The notes under the pieces are model-generated. The model did not search any database and had not been told where the DNA came from. It saw nothing but the letters and a program-made list of their open reading frames with translations. Shown piece by piece: positions 1 to 8,219 of a DNA stretch of 56,238 nt. Within the stretch, counting starts at the first letter, position 1; each line of letters opens with the position of its first letter. Made by a program: the position numbers and the translations under genes. This stretch comes from an uncultured Eubacteriales bacterium (lineage in GTDB: Bacteria; Bacillota; Clostridia; Tissierellales; Peptoniphilaceae), in NCBI GenBank assembly GCA_900540185.1, contig UQFH01000010.1:1-56238 (forward strand), given 5' to 3'.

Positions 1-83
1 TCTAGTGGGTTTTTATATTGTAGAAAAAATCATAAAAAATAATATGTGGTTGGTGGGAAAAAATTATTAATTAATCTCGTGCA

Positions 84-112
84 TTCAATAATATTTTAAA
101 CGTGATATAATA
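84..112 (+). repeat. 29-bp promoter-like direct repeat, copy 1
   Basis: The segment beginning TTCAATAATATTTTAAA and ending GTGATATAATA recurs at 1192-1220 with a single C/T difference. Both copies carry a GATATAATA block resembling a -10 element and sit upstream of accessory genes (XRE at 275; RhuM-like at 1480). Confidence 0.6.
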
Positions 113-274
113 AGTTTAGATGAATTTAAATTCACGAGCAAAAGTATTGTTAAATTCAGTGATTTAGGCTATGTAAAAAGGTTTTGACATAAAAAAGATG
201 TTGATGTAAAGAGGATTTGATGGAAAAAATAGAACATCTCAAATATAATTATTTTGAAAGGAGGTATGGATTTT

Positions 275-856
275 ATGGAACTTGGAAACAAAATAAAATA
301 TTACAGAGGCGAAAAAGAATTTTCGCAGGAAGAACTTGCAGAAAGAGTTTATGTTTCAAGGCAAACTATTTCGAATTGGGAAAACAATAAAAGTTATCCT
401 GATATAAACAGCATTGTATTACTAAGTGAAGTTTTTGAAATATCCATCGATAATTTAATTAAAGGAGATGTTGAACAAATGAAAAAGGAAATTAATTCAG
501 AAGAAGTTAAAAAACTGAACTTCTATGCAACAATTATGGCGATTTTAATGCTGGTAGCAACTATTTTGCTGATGCCGATGCTTAAATTTATTGGCTTGTA
601 TGGGTTTATTCCATATTTTGTATTAGTGGCTTGCGCTATGTTTTTTGCAATTAAAGTTGATAAAATCAAGAAAGATAATGATATTCAAACATATAAGGAG
701 ATTGTAGCATTCACCGAAGGAAAAAGATTAGACGAGATTCAGAAAATTGAAGAAAAGGCAAAACGACCATATCAAAAAGTTATAGACGGATTTTTATGGG
801 CAGTAGTCGCTCTATTGATTAGTGGAATTATGATTTTTTTACTAAGATCATTATAA
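275..856 (+). CDS. XRE-family HTH regulator with C-terminal membrane segments
   Basis: Probable DNA-binding repressor tethered to the membrane. The first 65 residues form a Cro/C1-type helix-turn-helix; the recognition region reads SQEELAERVYVSRQTISNWE and is followed by the usual PDINSIVLLSEVF helix. Two or three hydrophobic segments follow, around residues 85-130 and at the extreme C-terminus, with a charged loop between them. This HTH-plus-membrane layout is common in Firmicutes, often beside small transport or stress genes; the target here is unknown. I chose the ATG at 275 because an upstream TTG (254) and ATG (266) overlap or abut the AAAGGAGG site at 257-264, whereas 275 has normal spacing. 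It is first in an AT-rich accessory block and is followed by its own terminator. Confidence 0.85.
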   Translation: MELGNKIKYYRGEKEFSQEELAERVYVSRQTISNWENNKSYPDINSIVLLSEVFEISIDNLIKGDVEQMKKEINSEEVKKLNFYATIMAILMLVATILLMPMLKFIGLYGFIPYFVLVACAMFFAIKVDKIKKDNDIQTYKEIVAFTEGKRLDEIQKIEEKAKRPYQKVIDGFLWAVVALLISGIMIFLLRSL

Positions 857-922
857 GACTTTTATTTTGATTTACTAATCACATTCAAATTTCGGTTTGT
901 CGAGCTAAATAAAAAACGAAAG

Positions 923-956
923 AGACGATAGAATTAAAATTTTACCGTCTTTTTTT
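923..956 (+). terminator. Rho-independent terminator after the XRE gene
   Basis: A short stem AGACG/CGTCT with an AT-rich loop is followed by a run of Ts. A near-relative of this hairpin occurs at 26572-26607, at the far end of the second acquired region. Confidence 0.6.
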
Positions 957-1479
957 ATACTAAAAATTAGGAGATTAAAATGGTATGGATAAAGAGTCAT
1001 GCTAATAAAACTAAATAATAAACATAATGAGTGATTGAATTTGTAATATCCATTATTTGAGCGTACGGATTTAATTGACATTACAAAAGTGGGCGTTTTA
1101 TTACAAGAGAAAGCTGTTTATATTTACATAAAGTGTAACAAATTAACATGTGTTTGATGAAAGAAAAAATTTATGAAATTAAACTTATGTCTTCAATAAT
1201 ATTTTAAATGTGATATAATATAGTTAGTTAAAATAATTGTAATAAATTAAAAAAGTTTTTTATAATATCTTTTAAAACAAAAAACAATAATTTAGTAAAG
1301 TGTTAAATCAAATTTGACCAGTAAGAATTGAAAAAATATGTATTCCAACAAAAGTTTATGCAGACGACAATGAGTACAGTATTATAAGACTTCCATTTTT
1401 TAATAGAAATTTGAGAGTCAGAGAGTTTGAAAAAAGAAATAGAAAGATTTAAAAGTGGAACTATTTGAAGGGGGAAATT
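957..1479. other. Gene-free stretch with promoter repeat copy 2 and a coding remnant
   Basis: There is no complete gene here. Positions 1192-1220 repeat the promoter-like block of 84-112. Positions 1318-1452 are open for about 45 codons (including the peptide ICIPTKVYADDNEY) but lack a start codon and ribosome site, so this is probably the tail of a decayed gene. An AGGGGGAAAT ribosome site for the next gene closes the region. Confidence 0.4.
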
Positions 1480-2496
1480 ATGAATAAAGATTTAACCACA
1501 TCAGGTTTGGATCGGCAAAATATTTTAAATAATCAAATTGCTGTTGATGAAATAAGCCATAGAATTAAAATAAAAAGTGTAAATTTTGAAAATAAAATAT
1601 ATATTACAAAAGAAATAGTAGCTGAGTTTTATGAAGTTGATGTTAGGACAATAACAAGATATATTGAAAATAATTCTGAAGAGCTTAGAAATAATGGTTA
1701 TGAAGTCCTAAAGGGCAAACGGTTAAAAGAGTTTTTACAAATGATTGATAAAAGTTTTGCTAAGGACATTAATGTCCCTAGCAAAATTACGCAGCTTGGA
1801 GTCTTTGATTTTCGCTCTTTTCTTAATATAGGTATGCTTTTATCCGAAAGTTTAAAAGCTAAGCAAGTAAGAAAACTAATATTGGACATAGCAATAGATG
1901 TTATCAATGAAAAAACTGGTGGCAATACTAAATATATTAATAAAAGAGATCAAGATTTTTTATTTTCATCTTTCCAAGAAGATAACTACAGAAGAAAATT
2001 TACAGATGCTTTGAGGGATTATTTAGAAGATGATACTTATAAATATGCAAAGTTCACTAATATGATTTATAAAAGCATTTTCAAGGAGAATGCTAAAGAA
2101 TATAAAAAAATTTTAGATTTAAAAGCCTCTGATAAAATTAGAGAAACTTTTTATAGTGAAATATTGGATATCGTAGCTTCATATGAAAATGGTTTAGCGG
2201 AGGAAATTAAAACTAATTTTGAAAAAAAGGGGAGAAGCCTTACTATTGATGAAACAGAGGAGATTTTTAAGAAGTTTGAAAAATTACCTCTTTGGAAGCC
2301 TTTAATTGAAAAAGGACGAGTAAAAATGTCTAGTCGAGATTTGGCTTTGAGAGATGCTTTTCATTATCAACTAGTAGAGTATATACAGCCGCTCAATCAA
2401 AAAGAGTTTGATAAATTTCTAGGTGAGAAAAGTGAAGAGTTAGAAAAACTGCTTAAAGAAAACGAAGATGTGCTAAAAAGATTAAAAGAGAGATAG
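1480..2496 (+). CDS. RhuM/Bro-N-like DNA-binding protein, partner of Doc toxin
   Basis: This 338-residue soluble protein probably binds DNA and accompanies the Doc-type toxin four bases downstream. Residues around 25-80 look like a winged-helix/KilA-N-type domain (YITKEIVAEFYEVDVRTITR). Residues about 100-145 resemble the RhuM/Bro-N core (FLNIGMLLSES...VRKLILDIAIDVI). The rest is a long charged helical region ending in a coiled coil of E/K/L repeats. By position it would be the antitoxin or regulatory half of a two-gene module; I infer this from tight coupling, not from a known neutralising motif. The ATG at 1480 is preferred over an upstream TTG (1465) because AAGGGGG sits just before it. 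The gene is AT-rich relative to the core genes, consistent with transfer. Confidence 0.7.
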   Translation: MNKDLTTSGLDRQNILNNQIAVDEISHRIKIKSVNFENKIYITKEIVAEFYEVDVRTITRYIENNSEELRNNGYEVLKGKRLKEFLQMIDKSFAKDINVPSKITQLGVFDFRSFLNIGMLLSESLKAKQVRKLILDIAIDVINEKTGGNTKYINKRDQDFLFSSFQEDNYRRKFTDALRDYLEDDTYKYAKFTNMIYKSIFKENAKEYKKILDLKASDKIRETFYSEILDIVASYENGLAEEIKTNFEKKGRSLTIDETEEIFKKFEKLPLWKPLIEKGRVKMSSRDLALRDAFHYQLVEYIQPLNQKEFDKFLGEKSEELEKLLKENEDVLKRLKER

Positions 2497-2500
2497 TAAG

Positions 2501-2941
2501 ATGAATAATATTATATATATCACTCTAGAACAAGCGAAAAATATTCATATTAGAACTATACAGAATAGTGGGGGTGGGAACTATGGAATCGTAAATATAA
2601 ATGCATTAGAAGGTGTGTTAACTAATATACAAAATGATAATTATTATCCGACTTTAGAGGATAAACTAACACATCTTTTTTTCTGCACATGTAATTTTCA
2701 CGCTTTTTCAGATGGCAATAAAAGATTGGCAATTACATTATGCGCGCAATTTCTTTTATTAAACGGATATATGGCTGTTGCTAAGAATTTTTTTACTATA
2801 ATGGAGAATATAAGCCGTTATGTGGCATCCGGAAAAATCAACAAAGAGTTATTACATGAGATTATAGTTTCGGTAGTTTCTGGTACTTATGATACAGACG
2901 AGTCGATTAAATTGGAGATATATAAAGCTATATCGCAATAG
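2501..2941 (+). CDS. Doc-type (death-on-curing) Fic-domain toxin
   Basis: A 146-residue single-domain Fido protein. The catalytic motif at residues 67-75 is HAFSDGNKR, matching the Doc-class HxFxDxNKR signature rather than the AMPylating Fic signature HPFxxGNGR. Doc enzymes act as kinases on EF-Tu and arrest translation; whether this one does so is inferred from the motif. There is no N-terminal inhibitory helix with the (S/T)xxxE(G/N) motif, so inhibition would have to come from a partner, presumably the RhuM-like protein ending four bases upstream. The two genes are almost certainly co-transcribed. The start is an ATG with a weak ribosome site inside the preceding stop region. Confidence 0.85.
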   Translation: MNNIIYITLEQAKNIHIRTIQNSGGGNYGIVNINALEGVLTNIQNDNYYPTLEDKLTHLFFCTCNFHAFSDGNKRLAITLCAQFLLLNGYMAVAKNFFTIMENISRYVASGKINKELLHEIIVSVVSGTYDTDESIKLEIYKAISQ

Positions 2942-3013
2942 ATTATTGCTTAATTTAGTAAATAATTTTTTATGAAAAACGGGCGAATGAACTGAAAATG
3001 TGAGGTATTCTAG

Positions 3014-4639
3014 ATGTTAGAAGATGAAAATAAGTACAGTTATAAACTACCATCTCCAGATGGTCAAATAGAAGAATATAAGACGAATTATAATTCTTTA
3101 ATTCTTATAGGTGCGAACGGAAGCGGTAAAAGTAAATTAGGAGCATGGATTGAAAATCAAAATCCTGAAAATGTACATCGTATTGGTGCTCAAAGAAATC
3201 TTAATTTTCAACAAAATATACCTTTAACTAATTACGATGATGCAAAAAACAGAATCTTTTATGGGACTAATGATGAAGACAGTGTAAAAAATCATAACAA
3301 AGGAAGTAGGTGGAATTGGGAGAAATCAAATACTACTATGCTTTTAGAAGATTTTGATGTTGTTTTAGCGGCATTAATTGCTATGCATAATAATGAAACA
3401 AATAATTATTTTAATGAGTGCAAGGATGCTGAAAAAGCGGACAGAAACAAGCCAAATACACCAAACTCAATAATGGAAAAACTAATGGACATATGGGATA
3501 GTATATTTCCACAGAGATGTCTTTTATTTGATGATTCAAAGTTTTTTGCCTACGAATATAACAAACCATTTGAAAAGTATTCTGCGAATCAAATGAGTGA
3601 CGGAGAAAGAGCAGTATTATACTTGGCTTCACAAGTTTTAGCTATACCTGGAAATAAAACACTGATAATTGACGAGCCTGAAATACATCTTCATAACTCA
3701 ATTATTAATAAATTATGGGAAAAATTAGAAAGCTTTCGTCCGGATTGTTTCTTTATATATATAACACATGATACAAATTTTGCTGCTTCTCACGGACTTT
3801 CAGATAAAATATGGATAAAAGAATTTGATGGAAACAAATGGAAATTAGAAAAATTAGATAAAAATCAACTTCCTGAAAAATTATTGTTTGAAATATTAGG
3901 AGCTAGAAAAAATGTTCTGTTTGTAGAAGGGGAAAATAATAGCTTAGATACTAAACTGTATTCTTTGATATATCCTAATTATTTAATAATACCGTGTGGA
4001 AGCTGCGAACAAGTGATTTTAAGGACTAAAGCGTTCAATTCTACAACGAGTATTCATAAGTATAAAGTTTACGGACTAATAGATCGCGATTTTAGAACAG
4101 AAAATGAAATTGAAAAATTAAAACAAGATAATATTTATGTTTTAAATGTAGCTGAAGTTGAAAATTTATTTCTTGTGGAAGAACTAATTAAAAATTTAAC
4201 AAATTCGTTTGGAACTGATTTTGATTCGGTCTTTTCTAAGGTAAAAAATTATGTTATTATAGATAGGCTAAAAAATCGAATTCAAGGTCAAGTAAATAAA
4301 TGTGTAGTTGCTGAAATAAAATACAAACTATCTACAACCGATATTAATGAGATTAACATAAAAGATAGTTTGAAAAATATTATCAATGATATTAATATTG
4401 AGCAAATTTATCAAGATAAATTTAGTGTTTTCAATAAATTATTAGAAAGCGAAAATTATAAAGAAATACTTAAAATTTTTAACGAAAAAGGTTTAGCTAA
4501 ATCGATTGGACATTTTTTTGGTATTATTAACGATAGGTATATTGAGATAGTTATTTTTATTTTAAGAAAGACAAAACATGAAGAAATAGTAAAAATATTT
4601 CAAGATTATATACCTGATAACATTCCGCCGACAGCGTAA
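3014..4639 (+). CDS. OLD/ABC-like AAA ATPase with DUF4435-like C-terminal domain
   Basis: A 541-residue ATPase of the single-chain ABC/SMC-like class found in many phage-defence genes. Walker A is GANGSGKS at residues 33-40. The signature-like MSDGERAVLYLA lies near 192-203 and Walker B LIIDEPEIHLH near 217-227, followed by the D-loop and a switch histidine (YITHD). From about residue 300 there is a second domain starting VLFVEGENNSLDTKLYSL, with a conserved acidic GLIDRDF and EVENLFL. This layout matches the TOPRIM/DUF4435 domains appended to such ATPases, which likely act on nucleic acid. It lies 72 bases after the Doc module in the same AT-rich block, so a shared role in defence is plausible but unproven. 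No terminator is obvious after it. Confidence 0.8.
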   Translation: MLEDENKYSYKLPSPDGQIEEYKTNYNSLILIGANGSGKSKLGAWIENQNPENVHRIGAQRNLNFQQNIPLTNYDDAKNRIFYGTNDEDSVKNHNKGSRWNWEKSNTTMLLEDFDVVLAALIAMHNNETNNYFNECKDAEKADRNKPNTPNSIMEKLMDIWDSIFPQRCLLFDDSKFFAYEYNKPFEKYSANQMSDGERAVLYLASQVLAIPGNKTLIIDEPEIHLHNSIINKLWEKLESFRPDCFFIYITHDTNFAASHGLSDKIWIKEFDGNKWKLEKLDKNQLPEKLLFEILGARKNVLFVEGENNSLDTKLYSLIYPNYLIIPCGSCEQVILRTKAFNSTTSIHKYKVYGLIDRDFRTENEIEKLKQDNIYVLNVAEVENLFLVEELIKNLTNSFGTDFDSVFSKVKNYVIIDRLKNRIQGQVNKCVVAEIKYKLSTTDINEINIKDSLKNIINDINIEQIYQDKFSVFNKLLESENYKEILKIFNEKGLAKSIGHFFGIINDRYIEIVIFILRKTKHEEIVKIFQDYIPDNIPPTA

Positions 4640-4718
4640 ATAAAAATTAAAAGAATATTTCTGTCGTCATTTTATCGTATATAAAAATATAATTTTTTAT
4701 ACAAAAACACAAAAAACA

Positions 4719-4874
4719 GGGTGCAGGAAAGAGGACTTGAACCCTTAAGTACAGATGATATTAAGTTGAGGGTTTTAAGTTTTGCGATAAGAGATAGATG
4801 ACATTTTAATCAATTAGGAAAGGCGAAAAATTTGATTTTAATAAACCACGCCAAAACCCTCCGTGCTTACACCC
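4719..4874 (-). other. Degenerate tRNA-like sequence at the edge of the accessory block
   Basis: On the minus strand the segment starts GGGTGTA and ends TGCACCC, which pair over 7 bp (one G-U). Near the 5' end is a CACG...CGTG D-arm-like stem with a GG in the loop. Near the 3' end lies GGGTTCAAGTCCTC, a recognisable T-loop. The total of 156 nt is far too long for a normal tRNA and no CCA follows. I read it as a tRNA remnant disrupted by inserted DNA, such as an old integration site, not a functional tRNA. Confidence 0.35.
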
Positions 4875-4943
4875 CGCTCTTTTAGTGTACAAATAATATG
4901 TTGGAGTTTTTTCCGCAATATTATTTTTAAGGGGGAAGTGAAT

Positions 4944-5348
4944 ATGGATAATATTAAGAAGGTTTTAGAGGTTTTGGGTAGTGTGGATGTTTTTTATCTT
5001 GCGACGAGCGTTGACGGCAAGCCGAATGTTAGGCCGTTCGATGTGCACACGGATTTTGAGGGCAAGGTTTATTTGGTGACGAAGAAGCAAAAGAATGTCT
5101 ACAAGGAGCTCAAGGAAAATCCTTATGTTGCTGTGGCGAGAACTACGGGACACGGTTATTTCAGAATTTACGGCAAGTTAGTTGAGGACGACAGGCGCGA
5201 GGCTCGCGAGAAGATGTACAATGACAATGTTGAGCTTTGCAAGGGCAAGTATGAGGTCGACGACGAGTCGACGGCTGTGTTTTATTTCGAAGATGCGACT
5301 TTAAATCTTATGGAGCACGGCAAGGAGCCGGTTGTTATTGAGTTTTAA
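4944..5348 (+). CDS. Pyridoxamine 5'-phosphate oxidase-like FMN-binding protein
   Basis: A 134-residue split-barrel flavin-binding protein of the PNPOx-like family, cytoplasmic. The N-terminal half contains FYLATSVDGKPNVRPFD, the typical first strands of the barrel, then KVYLVTKKQKNVYKELKENP and a central VAVARTTGHGYFRIYGKL strand. Family members of this size bind FMN and reduce small substrates such as quinones, nitro compounds or F420-like cofactors; the substrate here cannot be told. The start is the ATG at 4944, nine bases after AAGGGGG; a longer in-frame reading beginning at 4863 runs through the tRNA-like remnant and lacks a ribosome site. Monocistronic, with a terminator at 5369-5392. 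Confidence 0.8.
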   Translation: MDNIKKVLEVLGSVDVFYLATSVDGKPNVRPFDVHTDFEGKVYLVTKKQKNVYKELKENPYVAVARTTGHGYFRIYGKLVEDDRREAREKMYNDNVELCKGKYEVDDESTAVFYFEDATLNLMEHGKEPVVIEF

Positions 5349-5368
5349 TTATTAATTATTTTTTCAAG

Positions 5369-5392
5369 TCGGGTGTTATGCCCGATTTTTTT
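5369..5392 (+). terminator. Terminator of the FMN-binding protein gene
   Basis: Stem TCGGG/CCCGA with a 7-nt loop followed by seven Ts. Confidence 0.8.
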
Positions 5393-5471
5393 ATGCTCTA
5401 TGTCAAAGGTTGGGGAGTAACACCTACAATTATTATAAGTCTATATTTCAAATGTCACGTTTTATTCCAAT

Positions 5472-5497
5472 AAAAAAGCGACCATATGGCCGCTTTT
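5472..5497 (-). terminator. Terminator of the metNIQ operon
   Basis: On the minus strand AAAAGCG/CGCTTTT arms enclose a CCATATGG palindrome and are followed by TTTTTA, two bases beyond the metQ stop codon. Confidence 0.75.
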
Positions 5498-5498
5498 A

Positions 5499-6317
5499 TT
5501 AGAATGCCGGGTATATTTCCCCGTTGTAGTTTTCTTCGATGAATTTTTTGCATGCTTCAGAGTTGAAGACTTTTATAAGTTTTTGGAATTTTTCTTTGTT
5601 TTCGTTTCCTTTTTTAACTGCGATGATGTTTGCATATGGGGAGTCTTTGTCTTCGAGGATGAGTGCATCTTTTGAAGGGTTCAGACCTGCGCCCAATGCG
5701 AAGTTTGTGTTGATTGCTGCGATTGTAACGTCTTTGTAGAGGTTTGCAACATTTGCAGGGTCAGCAGCGCTGAAGTCCAAGTTCTTCGGGTTGTCCTTGA
5801 TGTCTTTTTCTGTCAAGTCTTCTTTTGTGTTGTCTGTGAGTGTGATGAGTCTGGCTTTTTCGAGAAGAAGAAGTGCACGACGTCCGTTTGTCGGGTCGCT
5901 TGGAATTAGAACAGAGTCGCCGTCTTTTAGTTCGTCGAGCGATTTAATTTTGTCGCTGTAGATTCCGATCGGTTCGATGTGAACTTTTCCGATTGAAACG
6001 AGGTCGAGGTTTCTTTCTTTGCAGAAGTTTTCGAGGTATGGAAGGTGTTGGAAGAAGTTTGCGTCGATGTCGCCTTGGTCAAGTGCAAGGTTTGGTTGTA
6101 CATAGTCGTCAAAAACTTTTACTTCAACTTCGAGTCCTTCTTTTTTGAATTCTTCTTGAAGGGCTTCTGTGATTTCTGCGTGTGGGACCGGTGAAACTCC
6201 GAATACGATTTTGTTGTCGGAAGCGTCGTTTCCGCCGTCAGTGGTTGTGTTGTCTTTTCCTTTGCATCCTGTGAATACAAGTGCAATTGTTACGATTAAT
6301 AAAAATAATTTCTTCAT
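5499..6317 (-). CDS. metQ: Methionine ABC transporter substrate-binding lipoprotein MetQ
   Basis: Extracytoplasmic receptor that captures methionine and delivers it to MetNI. The protein starts with a lipoprotein signal peptide ending FTGC with Cys18 as the lipidation site, followed by a short charged linker. The mature part is an NLPA-family periplasmic-binding fold: FGVSPVPHAEI at the start, then ALDQGDIDANFFQHLPYLENF, VHIEPIGIYSDK and the DPANVANLYKDV region typical of MetQ. Length (272) is normal. AAAAGGAGA precedes the ATG. It is the last gene of metN-metI-metQ on the minus strand, with a terminator right after the stop. Transcription should be controlled by the SAM riboswitch ahead of metN. 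Confidence 0.93.
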   Translation of the reverse strand: MKKLFLLIVTIALVFTGCKGKDNTTTDGGNDASDNKIVFGVSPVPHAEITEALQEEFKKEGLEVEVKVFDDYVQPNLALDQGDIDANFFQHLPYLENFCKERNLDLVSIGKVHIEPIGIYSDKIKSLDELKDGDSVLIPSDPTNGRRALLLLEKARLITLTDNTKEDLTEKDIKDNPKNLDFSAADPANVANLYKDVTIAAINTNFALGAGLNPSKDALILEDKDSPYANIIAVKKGNENKEKFQKLIKVFNSEACKKFIEENYNGEIYPAF

Positions 6318-6333
6318 TTTAAAATCTCCTTTT

Positions 6334-6987
6334 CTATTTTTTATTAGTAATTTTATATAATGAGTTACCGATAAATTGTACGAGTTGCACGATTATAACG
6401 ATAATCAATACCGAACACCAGAGGACATCAATTTGGTTTCTTTGATATCCATATCTTATTGCGATGTCGCCGAGGCCACCGCCTCCAAGGACTCCCGCCA
6501 TTGCGGAGTAGCCGACGAGGTTTATTATTGTCATTGTGATTCCCAATATTCCTTGAGGGAATGTTTCTTTTAATATAACTTTTATGATTTCTGTGTTGTT
6601 TGCGCCCATTGATTTTGCGGCTTCGATTATTCCCGGTTCGACTTCGAGGAAATATCCTTCAAAAAGTCTTGCGACAAACGGTGCGGCTGCAAATGTTAAT
6701 GGTACGATTGCGGCGGCGGTTCCGATTGCTTTTCCGATGATTATTCTCGAGAGCGGAGCAAGTATTATGATTAGTATGATCGCCGGCAAGCTGCGGAAGA
6801 TGTTTATGAGTCCGTTTGAAATTGCGTACACAACTTTGTTCGGCTTAAGTCCGTCCGGTCGAGTCATATATGTGATTATTGCCCAAGGAAGTCCGATTAT
6901 AAATGCAATTAGCGCCGAAACAAATATCATTATGAGCGTTTCCGGAATTGCCGGAAGGACGATGTCAAAAATTTCTTTAATTCTCAT
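6334..6987 (-). CDS. metI: Methionine ABC transporter permease MetI
   Basis: Integral membrane subunit of the methionine importer; 217 residues with five or six hydrophobic segments. It carries the binding-protein-dependent permease signature EAAKSMGANNTEIIKVILKE (residues about 123-142), the coupling helix that contacts MetN. The next segment, GYSAMAGVLGGGGLGDIAIR, is highly typical of MetI. The ATG follows the metN stop codon with no gap, and the ribosome site GAGGTG lies within the end of metN, so the two are translationally linked. Sixteen bases separate it from metQ. Confidence 0.93.
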   Translation of the reverse strand: MRIKEIFDIVLPAIPETLIMIFVSALIAFIIGLPWAIITYMTRPDGLKPNKVVYAISNGLINIFRSLPAIILIIILAPLSRIIIGKAIGTAAAIVPLTFAAAPFVARLFEGYFLEVEPGIIEAAKSMGANNTEIIKVILKETFPQGILGITMTIINLVGYSAMAGVLGGGGLGDIAIRYGYQRNQIDVLWCSVLIIVIIVQLVQFIGNSLYKITNKK

Positions 6988-7983
6988 TTATAACACCTCG
7001 CTTATTTCTACATTGTGCTCTTTTAAAAATTGCAGAGCTTTGAATATTTCCGCATCTTCGCCTTTAAATTCAACAATCATATATCCGACTTGGTCGTCTG
7101 AGATATTGTTTATATTTCCTTCGATGAGATTTATATTTACGTCGAATTTTTTGATTGTGTCGTTTAAAACCGGCGTGTTTACGGTGCGCTTTGTGTATGA
7201 AAGTCGTTTTACAACTCCTTCGAAGCTCGAAATGTCGATTATATTTGAAGGCGCCGCTTTTTTTACAAAGCTTTGCGCAAGTTTCGACTTTGGACTTCTG
7301 AATAGTTCGACCGTGCTGTTCGATTCGATGATTCGACCTTTTTCCATAACGGCGATTTTGTTTGAGGTGTCCTTTGCGACTTCCATTTGGTGGGTAATCA
7401 TTATCGTTGTGGTTTCAAAGTCATCTCTCGCTCTTTTGTAGAGGTCGGTTATTATTCTCGTACTTTCAGGGTCGAGCGCGCTTGTCGCTTCGTCCGAGAG
7501 AATTATTTCAGGTCTTGTCACAAGCGCTCTTGCGATTGCGACTCTTTGCCTTTGTCCGCCGGAGAGTTCCTTCGGATAAGCCTTTTCCTTTGAGATGAGT
7601 CCGACATAGTCAAGCACATCTTGTGCCGCTTTCTTTTTGTCGATTTTTTTGTTTGTCAAAGTCAAAGGATACATAACATTTTCTAAGACAGAGTATTGAT
7701 TAAAGAGATTGAAGTTTTGAAATATGAATGCAATTCTCTTTCTTATTTCAAGAAGTTCTTTTTCTCTCAAACTCATTATATCCACTCCGTCGATTAAAAC
7801 ATTTCCTTCGTCCGGTTCTTCGAGTCTGTTTAAGAGACGAACAAGGGTGGATTTTCCCGCACCTGAAAGACCTATAATTGCGAAAATATCACCTTTATCG
7901 ACTTCGAAGCTGACATTGTCGACAGCCTTAAATCTTTGCCCGTCCACATGATATTCTTTTGTTAAATTTTTTGCTTCTATCAT
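6988..7983 (-). CDS. metN: Methionine ABC transporter ATPase MetN
   Basis: Cytoplasmic ATPase that drives methionine uptake. Walker A is GLSGAGKST (about residues 38-46), the ABC signature LSGGQRQRVAIARAL (about 139-153), and Walker B IILSDEATSALD. The C-terminal ~80 residues form the NIL/ACT-like domain seen in MetN, which binds methionine and inhibits transport (trans-inhibition); it ends EFKGEDAEIFKALQFLKEHN. Length 331 is close to the family norm. It is first in metNIQ and sits about 20 bases after the intrinsic terminator of a SAM-I riboswitch. An AAGGAGA ribosome site precedes the ATG. Confidence 0.94.
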   Translation of the reverse strand: MIEAKNLTKEYHVDGQRFKAVDNVSFEVDKGDIFAIIGLSGAGKSTLVRLLNRLEEPDEGNVLIDGVDIMSLREKELLEIRKRIAFIFQNFNLFNQYSVLENVMYPLTLTNKKIDKKKAAQDVLDYVGLISKEKAYPKELSGGQRQRVAIARALVTRPEIILSDEATSALDPESTRIITDLYKRARDDFETTTIMITHQMEVAKDTSNKIAVMEKGRIIESNSTVELFRSPKSKLAQSFVKKAAPSNIIDISSFEGVVKRLSYTKRTVNTPVLNDTIKKFDVNINLIEGNINNISDDQVGYMIVEFKGEDAEIFKALQFLKEHNVEISEVL

Positions 7984-8000
7984 ATAGTTCTCCTTATAAT

Positions 8001-8140
8001 AAAAAAACTCTTTACCGAAAGATAAAGAGTTACACTCGTATTAGCGTCATCTTTCGGCGTTGCCGCTGGAATTAGCACCACGTTTGTTAAACAGGTTGCC
8101 GGGTTTCATAGGGCCAGTCCCTCCACCGCTCTTGATGAAT
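8001..8140 (-). promoter_or_regulatory. SAM-I (S-box) riboswitch with terminator upstream of metNIQ
   Basis: Read on the minus strand, the aptamer runs from about 8140 to 8047. P1 pairs TCATC with GATGA (8134-8138 with 8047-8051). The core blocks GGTGGAGGGACTGGCCC, TGAAACCCGGCAACC and GGTGCTAATTCCAGCGGC are near consensus for S-box RNAs. Downstream, an AACTCTTTATC...GATAAAGAGTT-type hairpin ends in a U-run (8001-8031), a classic intrinsic terminator. High SAM should stabilise P1 and terminate transcription before metN, so uptake is shut off when methionine is plentiful. Confidence 0.95.
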
Positions 8141-8219
8141 TTGATTGTAAGTTCAATTATAGCTGAAAACGAATGGTATGTCAAGTGATTTTCATCACAA
8201 ATTTGAAAATAAATTGAAA

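Noticed and set aside
4719..4874. Functional tRNA with an intron, or tmRNA
   Set aside because: The length and insert do not fit a bacterial tRNA intron, CCA is missing, and tmRNA hallmarks (tag ORF, GGGG...CCACCA ends) are absent.
6584..7441. 285-codon open frame opposite metN/metI
   Set aside because: It is a complete shadow of two well-supported metNIQ genes, with Ser/Ile-rich composition and no ribosome site.
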